Origin: Mugil cephalus
Lineage: Eukaryota > Chordata > Actinopteri > Mugiliformes > Mugilidae
Reading direction: 5' to 3'
NCBI RefSeq assembly: GCF_022458985.1
Contig: NC_061772.1
Coordinates: 10,964,001-11,028,000 of the forward strand
DNA length: 64,000 nt
In this document: in pieces, positions 52,007 through 64,000 of the stretch
Position numbering within the stretch: position 1 is the stretch's first letter
Layout: the number at the start of each line of letters is the position of its first letter
Position numbers and translations under genes: made by a program
The notes under the pieces: model-generated
Database searches by the model: none
What the model saw: the letters and a program-made list of their open reading frames with translations, nothing else
Told to the model about the DNA's origin: nothing

Positions 52007-54540
52007 CGGGACGGGGAGCACAGATACGTGGATGAGGAAGAGGGAGAAATCACAAGATGAGGTTGGTTTATGAAAAAAAACGCTCCCGATAAAAGCTGAA
52101 GGAAAGCAGAACTTTGAACTCCAGAGAATGAGGAAGTAAACACGGAGCAATTCTCTTTAATTCTGCAGCCTTCCTTTCTTCCACATCACTGACAAGACAA
52201 CAACACGTAGCCTCACAAGAACGGAAACAGGGATGAGTTCACAGAAACAGTTTGAAAACATCTCATTCTACATTAAAAAAAAAAAAAAAAGAAGAAGAAG
52301 CCAGGACACAACGCTGACAGAGAAAAGAAGACAATCACTCTACGCACTGATTGAAGTGTCGCTGCTGTAGTTTTAATGAAAAGCCCAAATCTTTTTCGAG
52401 CTCACGAGAGAAACATACTGAATGTAAAAGACGAGATGACATCCTGTTTCAGTCTCAGCCGTGTCACACTTTATTTCTCCACTCTGTGATTTTCTCAGTG
52501 AAACCAGATAAGGTTCAGTATGATGTTGATGTGTTATTCTGCGGCACTGCTCATATTTCTTTATGTAGTTGTGTCGTGTTGAGACTTGAAGCTCACAGGC
52601 AGAGCCTTTTACTGTCTAAACAAATGGAAGCAGCTATTTGTGACGTTAACACTGTGTCGTAAAACAGGACTGAACACTATTCTGATTAACGTATGCACAT
52701 TCGTCATAGCGGTAGTCCAGGGAATTACAATCGGTGCTTCATATCTCAGAAAACACAGTTGATTTTAACAATATTCAACATTTGATAATAGGCATGTTAA
52801 TAGTATATTCCATTTTACACACCAAATTAGGCCTTTTAAGATATAGTTAGAATTAAGACATGCAACATGTCAATAATATTCTGGTTTTAGGAGCTGCTTT
52901 TAAACTTGGATATCAACTGTTTTAAACTGATATCACCACCAGCCTTATCCAGGTGGTTGAGGGAGTATTCAGTTTTCATTAGCCGTGCAAACAGTTTTAA
53001 TTTTTGGAACAACTGTAACGAAAAAAACAAAACAAAAAAGAGTATTTTGTGTACGTGAACCTCGCTGATGAATAATGTTTGAAGTGGAGTTGTTTTGCAT
53101 GAGCCTTTACATGCTTCACCCACTCTAGGAATTGAACAGACAGCTGTGAAATTTAACAACTTTGCCGTCATCACACACATCACAAGAACAATCTGAACAA
53201 TCCGGTATGTGAATGACAAAAAGTTACTCACAAATCTCACTCTCTCACCTTCACGCAGTAAAAAAAACAAAAAAAAAAACAACATTACCGACTGAACATG
53301 TCGTCCACTGCTGCCTGCGCGCTGTTTATACCTTTTCACGTCACTTCCTTTTTTCAATGACCGTCTCTTCCGTGCTCCGCGCACCGCTCTGTGTTTACAG
53401 GACGTGCACTTGGCCGGCCTTCGTTCCTGTGTAAACACCTTTCAGACCATGTACATGTTAGCTGCAGAGCCGTTAAGCTGGCTAAATATTATAGCTGGCG
53501 TGGAGGGCCTGCCTAAGAGGGAATGATCCTCCTCAGTAAATATTTGCCTTGTAAATGGCCTCTTCACTGCTCAGTGAAGGTCGAGATCGGACCGTTTCAG
53601 AGAGGATTCGGTTTCTTTTCGTGCCAAACGGCTTGAATTCTCCACGATCGAGTCCGTTTGTAGCCGTGGTGCTGAGATGGACACTGGAAATGACTCAAGG
53701 GCAAACATTCTGTGGTTATCTTGCTCCGATCTGTTTGGTGGAGCCTGTATCTAAGGATTTGTCCCGTGGATCAAACACGCAGATACTTGGAAATGATAAC
53801 TCATTAAGACTAATTGGTCTTTGTGCAAACACTATCACAGTAAACGTTCAGACGTGGTTTGAAAGGTGGCGGGGTAACATTTTACCACTGAAATGAGAAG
53901 AATGCAAACATTTTCATTTTGAAGGCAGTGACTGACAAAAGCTCTTAAATCGGTGGATTATGGCTCATGAGAGACATTTGTATGATCAGCGAAGAGAGAA
54001 ATGAATCCAGCATTGATCAGCAAGTGGCCTCATCATACTGTCTGGTTTCTGGATGTGTATTTTTAGAGAGATGTATTTATTCATAACAGTGTGTACACTG
54101 TAGAGCAGAAGAATTAGAGAGCCGCCCTTTATGTTAATGAACGTCTTCATCACAGGTTCATCGTGGAATAAGTTTTAGTCGGACCTTGTCAGATATTGTC
54201 TTCTCATCCAGATACATGTTTCACTTCACATGACGCCCTGGAGTTGGCCTGTGCGAGCGTCTCGTTTTGTGCGGAGTAACACTGCCAAATCACCTCTACG
54301 AAAAGTAAACGGAAAGAAGATAAGATTATTTTTGCTCGCCGCTTCATTTCACATGGGATTGAAGTAAATGTTGAAAGTATTTATAATGGATCCATGTGCT
54401 AACACAGGTCACCGCTGGGTGTTTATTTTTTTTTTCTAGCCTGTATGTGATGAGATATAAATATGATCTACATGAAAGATTTTAATAATGTTTGTGTTTG
54501 ATAAATTATTACACTTGTATGTAAAAAAACAATGAATAAA
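52007..54540 (+). other. ABCB10: ABCB10 3' UTR and flank, ending at a candidate AATAAA
   Basis: Sequence after the ABCB10 stop codon, with no further coding signal. It contains an A-rich tract (52,275-52,290). An AATAAA at 54,535-54,540 is a good candidate poly(A) signal, although a 2.5 kb UTR is long and an earlier signal could be used. The 183-codon minus-strand frame at 52,887-53,438 is rejected as a gene. Confidence 0.4.
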
Positions 54541-56470
54541 GTGAAATATTAATAGCTTTTATTTGTGGGAAGATTTTTTTTTCCAAACCCTTTAATTCTT
54601 TTGAAGGGCTTGAAATAGTTTTTTCTATTATGTGACCTCCTCGTCTCAGAGCCAGTCACACTGATGGAGCGATGTCTCACAAGCTGTTGTTACTCTGTGC
54701 AGTGTGCCAGATTCTCAGTAGGTGGCGCTGCTGCTTCACAGACTGAGCTGTTTCCAGGCTCTGGAGGGGCTCGCTGCAGGTTGGTGGGATCATACCAAAA
54801 TAAAACTTCCTAGTAATGTTATGAGTAATGTGTATTCAGCTGTCGGTAGGTTGCGTTGACAGCGTCGTGAGCTCCTCTGCAAATAGACTCTGGTGGCGCA
54901 CACGCTGGACGAGGCCAGGCAGCGGGCGGATGGAGTCACTGAAACAGTTTCTTATACCTGAGTTAAGGCTCTGGTCAAGATCAAATGTCTATACGCCATG
55001 TATTTGATGCGAAAAGTTATTTAAGTTATACATATTTTTTTCAAAATGTCCAGTTTCTTAACAGACCAAAAGACTTGATGTGCTCCTTTAGAGCTTCGAC
55101 CTCTCTGTAATTTGTAATAATGAACTAATGCCTCTTAAGTGCCCTGCTCCTTGAAACAAGGCGGTGGGTTCGCTCTCGCAGCAGAGCCATCACTCGTGCT
55201 CATGCAGCAGACCAGGTGCTGCTCAGCCATGTGCAAGTTTCCAATTCCAAGGCCCATGTGCCGCAGCTGCCGTTGCCTCTCTCTGCAGCTCCACCGGGCT
55301 ATTTGAGGAACTACAGAAAAGCTTTTTCTGACCATTCCCGACCTTACGCAACAATTTTCAAACTCCTGAGTCACCGGAAAAAAATAAAGAGCATAAGAAT
55401 ACAATATGTTACCTTGCCCAAAAATGGGTAAATAAATTAATTTTAAATAATATGGCCATGGTTGGAGAGCTTGTTGAAGAATCTGAGAATGACTACGTGG
55501 AAAGAAGAAAAGATAATGTACAATAAATTGACCTGTCAACATTGAGATCTGTTCCCTGGCTTTGCCTCTGTAGCATCCCATCATCTCTTATGTTTCCTGC
55601 CAGCCATCACACACACACACAAACTCTACTGTTTACAAAGGGATATACTGTGTCTTGCTTGTTCTCATCCACAGCCATCCTCAGTCATCCTACACTGAAA
55701 CAACATCGATAGTCGACTAATTGAAATGTCTCCAGCTAGATGTCCTCTCTGATCCCTCGTTAAAAAAAAAAAAAAAGAAACTCTACTGTACACATGCCGT
55801 GCGGGCTGCCACACTTTAAAAGGTAGGACACTCGTGTACGGCAAGAGTATTGGTTCCAGCCATTGAATGCCAGAGCTTGTGCTATTCTTACACTTTCTCT
55901 GACACTCGCCCTCTCTCTGCTTTCATTAGAGTCCTTTATTAAACTGTGTAATAAAGTGGAAATCTGGCTGAACGTGGAGCTAAAAAAAAAAAAAAAATCA
56001 GTTTTGTTTCTACCTTTCCTCTTTGAGAAGTCACTGGTTAAAATCATAACATTCAATCGTAATGGTCCTCGCCATGTCTGTGCTACAACTACATTTCAAA
56101 ACACTAAAAAAAAAAAAAAAAAAGAAGAATCTTCTTTTCCCAGAGTCTCTGTCTGTCTTCAGCTGGCCTGGTCACACATCTTCTGACGAGCTAAACTCCT
56201 GTCTTCTGCCACCTGCTCTGCACACACACCCTGAGCTCACCTCCCTCTTCCTCCTCCCCCTTCCCCGGCCAGACGCTCGACTCTCCTCCTCCTCTTCCTC
56301 CACAGCCCCTCTGACCTCCCCTCACCTCCTCCCTCTCTCCCTCACTCCCCAACAACTGCCAGCCCATTTACATTTTAGGTGTTTTGCAGGCCCAGGGATC
56401 CAAAGTGGCTCACAACAAGTGCATAAAAGTAGCTCAACCTTGCTGTGCAGCCCCTCCACTCTAGCCCCCT

Positions 56471-56509
<39 letters not shown>

Positions 56510-58185
56510 ATACTCACATTCCCTAATACACACTCTCACTACTTTCAGCCCACACCAGAGGAGGCTTTCCAGACATTTTATGATATCTAAAAATGTTTCC
56601 TAACATATTAATAAACAAAATCAAAAAATCAAAAATCAAAAAAATAAAAGAAAATAATATATGTTTGCTGCTGTTAATGTTGCATTCCAAGTTCAGGAAC
56701 AATACTGTATAATAATACTGAATACTGCAGGTTCTTTCAGTGTCGTTAAACGCAAACTAATCAAAAATCCTCTCTTCCAAAGATCTGTTTTGGAACATGT
56801 AGTGAGTTTGTCATATCCACACACTGCAAAAACAGCATTACTAGAAAGAAGCAAAACATTCAAATCACCTTATATTAAGAAAAAAATGGGTTAAGCTCAT
56901 TTTGCTTGACAAAAAAAGCTTAAAATGACCACAAAGTTCTCGTCTCTGAACAAATTATAAGGTGTTTTTCTTTGATACAAGGGTTGTTTTTGCCTTCTTG
57001 AAATTCTTTTTTTGCAGCCTCTGAGTCTGTATTTTACTTAAAAAGGATCTAGGAAAATATTTCTCTGTTCACACAGGGATCCAGGGATTTTTACATGATG
57101 ATATAAGAGCACAGTGTGGGGCTGTAAATGAAGAAACTGTTTCGAAAGACAACCAGCCATGAAAAGCTTCATCATTTTTGTTGTTTACTGTCCTCGCAGC
57201 ATGTGTCGCTCTCAGCGTGGTTCCTCCAGTTGTCTCCAGGTGTCAGTAGGGTTGTCACACCTCTTAGCGGTTTGTGTCTTTCTCCTGTGTTTAATTGGCT
57301 AAACATACCGCTATAATATAATGTACAGTGTAATTTTCTCCACACTTATGTTCCTCTGTCGTTCCTCTCTTACTTCGAGTCTATTAGAGCCACCTTGGCC
57401 CTGCGTTTGGGCTCTCATGCCGCGACATACATGTGCATGCATGTACACACATTCTCCATTTGTCAGACACACACATGCACCAGCTCCCTCCCCTCCATTA
57501 GAGTTATAATTAATCCAACTGCTCCAGTGACAGAGCAGAGTAGCCCCTGCAGATAAGGTTTCAGCTGTTGGCTGTTTGAACTCAAGACATATCTGTGTGA
57601 CTGTTGAGCCATGTGGTCTGCAGAATGGCAGATTTTGAATGCAATTAATGGCTAAAGTGCACTGTTGAGAGCGTGGAGTGTGCAGTACGGCACAATGAAC
57701 GGAAGTGGTTCCAATTTACACTCTATCAATGCTGAGATCGTCTGTGCACACTCATCAATATTTATTGAGTGACATGTGCTTATAATCAGTACGGATGCAA
57801 AAAGTCCCACCCACCCATGACTTTATATAGGGATCAATTTTATGCAATTAATTGTCACTCCTTCAAATTTTATTACTGATTACTGATGACTGGAATGGAG
57901 CACATGTTCAAATGTTTATACACAGAACGTCCACCCTCAGCTTTTATTAATGGATCTTGAGTTGTCTTGTATGAACACCTATAATGAGTATTGGACTCTT
58001 AATTGGCACTTTGAATTGTCAGACTCGTTAAGGTCTTGGCTCTCACCACGGCCTAAATCTGTTCAGATGAGGGAAGCATTTTCCCATTTTAAGGCTGGAA
58101 GAGGCCTACTAGCAGCAAATCTATAACCCTGCTTGGTAGCAACTGGCGTCCCCCCCCCTAGAAACCCCCCAGTGGCCCGCGCGCT
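54541..58185. other. ABCB10-ACTA1 intergenic region
   Basis: About 3.6 kb without a recognisable gene. It holds short poly-A runs (55,762-55,775; 55,982-55,996; 56,106-56,123), a CT-rich block (56,200-56,350) and a (CA)n run (56,474-56,507). An AT-rich patch at 57,815-57,835 includes a CArG-like word (CTTTATATAGG). The second half could hold distal actin regulatory sequence, but this is a guess from position. Confidence 0.55.
56474..56507 (+). repeat. (CA)n microsatellite
   Basis: About 17 CA units after a CT-rich stretch, in the ABCB10-ACTA1 interval. Confidence 0.95.
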
Positions 58186-58465
58186 CCTTATACGGCCCTC
58201 GAGGTGGGACCGCGGGGCTCGATGGGAGGTCAAAGCGACAGTTCCATATATGGCGCGCGCTCTCTCCTCGCCGAGGGCGCGCAGCGTCACTTCGGGTCCC
58301 CCTCTGAAACCTGTTGGATGGAGATCCCTCCTTCCCCACGAGGCGCGCCTCCTTGCTGCACCCCCACCCACTCCTCAACCTCGACTTGTCAGCATCCTAA
58401 TATGGCAGAGGGCCGGGATGGGGGCCAGCGCTGAGGTTTGTGAATGGTGGAGGATGAGTATAAAA
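58186..58465 (+). promoter_or_regulatory. ACTA1: ACTA1 muscle promoter: CArG boxes and TATA box
   Basis: Two perfect serum-response-factor sites, CC(A/T)6GG, are visible: CCATATATGG at 58,244-58,253 and CCTAATATGG at 58,396-58,405. A near-match, CCTTATACGG, is at 58,186-58,195. TATAAAA lies at 58,459-58,465. With a start site 25-30 bases past the TATA box, the CArG boxes fall at about -90, -240 and -300. That is the multi-CArG layout typical of vertebrate alpha-actin promoters. SRF with myocardin-family cofactors is the expected regulator; occupancy is inferred. Confidence 0.85.
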
Positions 58466-58489
58466 GCTGGACGGACAGCAGAAAGGACT

Positions 58490-58552
58490 GTAGCTGGTTC
58501 AGCAGCAGCACTGGTTGGGTCGTTCTCCCCGAGCCGCAGACACTCTCCTAAG
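58490..58552 (+). other. ACTA1: ACTA1 non-coding exon 1 (5' UTR)
   Basis: The 5' end is set only by distance from the TATA box. The 3' end is a strong donor, CTAAG|GTAAGACC. No ATG begins a useful frame here. The next exon starts at 59,465 (TCTCTTACAG|AAGCC), 8 bases before the start codon, so intron 1 is about 0.9 kb. A non-coding first exon is the normal arrangement for muscle actin genes. Confidence 0.8.
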
Positions 58553-62094
<3,542 letters not shown>

Positions 62095-62355
62095 ATCCCC
62101 AATCGTCTTCTTCTCCAGCTTCTCCATCATATTCACCATCAGCTATCTGGAGATCAATCAAGGAGGAAGATCAACCTCGGCGACACAGCAACACTCTGCT
62201 GTCAATGGACTGTCTGTCTGCGCTGTTGACATTTATATGCATGTTTTATAATTTTAAAATGTGCATATTTTATAGCTGTCTGTTGTATGTGTTGCACGGA
62301 GAAAGGCTGTGAAAACACCACTGAACCATGCATCCACCAAAAAAACTTTAATAAA
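62095..62355 (+). other. ACTA1: ACTA1 3' UTR with AATAAA at 62,350-62,355
   Basis: About 260 bases after the stop codon lead to an AATAAA inside an A-rich run. This length is typical of alpha-actin 3' UTRs. A possible second signal (ATTAAA) is near 62,419. The open frames here are non-coding. Confidence 0.7.
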
Positions 62356-63439
62356 AAAAAATAACAACAACATGTTGCCCAACACATGTGAATGTAAGTG
62401 TATATACATATTGATAATTTATTAAAGTCCATTATTTGGTATATTTGCCACTGGCCTTGTTCTTCTGGGGAAGGGTATAGTGGGAGGGACACGGTAAAAC
62501 TTAAAAGGAGGTGTGGGGGGATCCCATTTAAGAGGTATCCTGCAAAAAGGAAACCAATTAAAAAATGTCATGTCAAAATGGCCGGGCAGTAGCTTAACAA
62601 TTCGAGCAGGAATCGGGGAAGTACTGAGAAAATTAAAAATAGACCTAATAGCAAACCATGAGCAACTTAACTGACACACAATTAGCACCGACGCTGGGAT
62701 GATGACTCTGGCCCATCAGCAACAGTTGACTGGGGGGGCTGATAGGTTAAAGAGGTTATAGGCGACGCCTTCAACCCTCGACAGTCGGAGTTTGACTTGC
62801 CAGGAATGCGCACGGGCAGCAGCAGCGGCAGCTCCACTTTAGACCGAGCGGATCAGTAGCACTGGACACCTGACACCGGCTCTGAATCCTGTTGAGCTGC
62901 CTGCCCTGTGCGACCATAAGCGCTTCGCCTTCCCCCAGACCATCTTTAGACAAAACCAGACCCCGTGTACAGAGGGGCATCTCCGCAGCCCTACCTTATA
63001 TGCATAGCAGCTCACCAGGTTATCTGGGTGTGGGTTTAGGTCTTGGCTAAAAGTACAAAGGAGAGAACACGGGGCGCGGCTGAGGACGCACGCACCATTT
63101 TAGATACATCCCACTGACACACAGTGAAGCCAAACATTTAAGTCCTTTTCTTTCACATTAACATTTTTGGAACCATTAGCGAGTAATTACTATAGCATCA
63201 TCTACCCTAATTTAACAAGTTACTAGTTGGTCCCAGAGAAGTGATATTATTAGGTTTTACGCGATTCTGTGCATAATTTCTAAAGACAATAAAACAGTTT
63301 GACCTTTACCATCAGATAAAAAACCATTATCAGCCTAATGTTTGGTAGTCACCCTGGCTGCATTCCTGTCATCCCTGACCGGGCCACCTGTTGCGGGTGT
63401 GTTTGGCTTTTTAAAGACGTCTTCGGGGCGGGCGGAGCT
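62356..63439. other. ACTA1 downstream flank with a GC-richer patch
   Basis: No gene was recognised. The part at 62,770-63,000 is GC-richer and holds a 70-codon minus-strand frame without known domains. A CCTTATATGC word (CArG-like; TATA-like on the minus strand) lies at about 62,992-63,002. It could be a minor promoter or a regulatory element, but there is no direct support. Confidence 0.4.
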
Positions 63440-63534
63440 AAACTCAGAGACGCAGCCTGTGCATGATTACAGCAGCAGCAGCAGCGCCGCGAACGCCATC
63501 TGCCCTGCCCGCTTCCGTGAAATCCGACCCCAGA
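63440..63534 (+). other. Possible non-coding first exon of the next gene
   Basis: A GC-rich, CpG-containing stretch with a GC box (GGGGCGGGCGG, about 63,423-63,434) is followed by a consensus donor, CCCAGA|GTAAGTAT, at 63,534/63,535. AT-rich intron-like DNA follows to the window end. By synteny with human 1q42 a CCSAP-like gene would be a candidate on this strand, but nothing in the sequence identifies it. The 5' border is approximate. Confidence 0.35.
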
Positions 63535-64000
63535 GTAAGTATACTTACTGTACACAAAATTAGACTCTTGACGCTCTGAAATTCTCCTGTCGGGCTGTGC
63601 GCTGTTGTTGTCTGGAGTCGGTGGGGTCGTCAGCGAGATTTAAAGCTGCGTTGAGCTGCAGGCTACGTGCAGGCGCTGACAGGAGATAATCGGTGCTCCA
63701 TATTAAATTGTGATTAACACACAGCTACTTGACACACTCGTCGTGGGAAAGCGAGCCTAATATAAAGCAACGGGCAATTAAATAAGCAGCACACCGACAT
63801 TGTTTTATAACGTCATGACGTAAATTAGAGAGTTCTGCTTTATGTGCGCTCATTTTACAGGACATAGAATAATGTCAGCGGACACGGACACAGGAACACG
63901 TTGTATCATTAAAACCAGATCATACGTGAATAAAATATGTGAATTAATTATATAAGCGTCAGCGTTTATTACACACTGTTATCGTGGCTAACCTTTCATT
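63535..64000 (+). other. AT-rich sequence to the window end, nothing recognised
   Basis: It would be the start of an intron if the exon proposed just upstream is real. No open frame, RNA gene or repeat family was recognised. Confidence 0.5.

Noticed and set aside
52887..53438. 183-codon minus-strand open frame downstream of ABCB10
   Set aside because: It has no recognisable domain, and its middle is a phenylalanine/leucine-rich translation of poly-A/T-rich DNA. It lies in the ABCB10 3' region with no splice support.
56062..56526. 154-codon plus-strand frame before ACTA1
   Set aside because: It runs from a poly-A tract through a CT-rich block into a CA repeat, giving low-complexity protein only.
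62771..62980. 70-codon minus-strand frame behind a TATA-like word
   Set aside because: No domain or splice continuation was recognised, so it is described only as a GC-richer patch.

Overview
The window looks like teleost fish nuclear DNA. Its genes carry vertebrate-type introns with GT/AG boundaries, long non-coding stretches are rich in CA/GT microsatellites, and small remnants of fish-type DNA transposons are scattered through it. The species cannot be read from the sequence. Four protein-coding genes can be recognised, and I traced three of them exon by exon with consistent reading frames.

Layout: 1-25,439 is the 5' part of the first intron of GALNT2 (minus strand). GALNT2 exon 1 is at 25,440-25,535 and its CpG-rich promoter lies just above that. 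From 25.9 to 29.6 kb is intergenic, with a Tc1-derived repeat. URB2 (minus strand, 11 coding exons, 1,669 aa) spans 29,587-42,548. A divergent interval of about 1.1 kb (43.15-44.24 kb) with a long TA repeat and three clustered GATA motifs separates URB2 from ABCB10 (plus strand, 14 coding exons, 720 aa, 44,242-52,006). The 3' region of ABCB10 and intergenic DNA run to 58.4 kb. A muscle-type promoter (CArG boxes and a TATA box) then drives an alpha-actin gene, ACTA1 (plus strand, 6 coding exons, 377 aa, 59,473-62,094). The last 1.6 kb holds a GC-rich patch and a possible untranslated first exon of the next gene.

The order GALNT2-URB2-ABCB10-ACTA1 and the relative strands match human 1q42, as I recall that map. 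TAF5L (between URB2 and ABCB10 in human) and NUP133 (between ABCB10 and ACTA1) are not visible here. The four genes are neighbours by ancestry rather than by pathway: Golgi O-glycosylation, nucleolar 60S ribosome assembly, mitochondrial inner-membrane transport linked to haem, and the sarcomeric thin filament.

I saw no novel biological system. The observations most worth a second look are the UG/CA repeats packed around ABCB10 exons 5-7, the GATA cluster in the ABCB10/URB2 promoter interval, a long inverted-repeat element inside an ABCB10 intron, and three copies of an internally deleted Tc1-like family.
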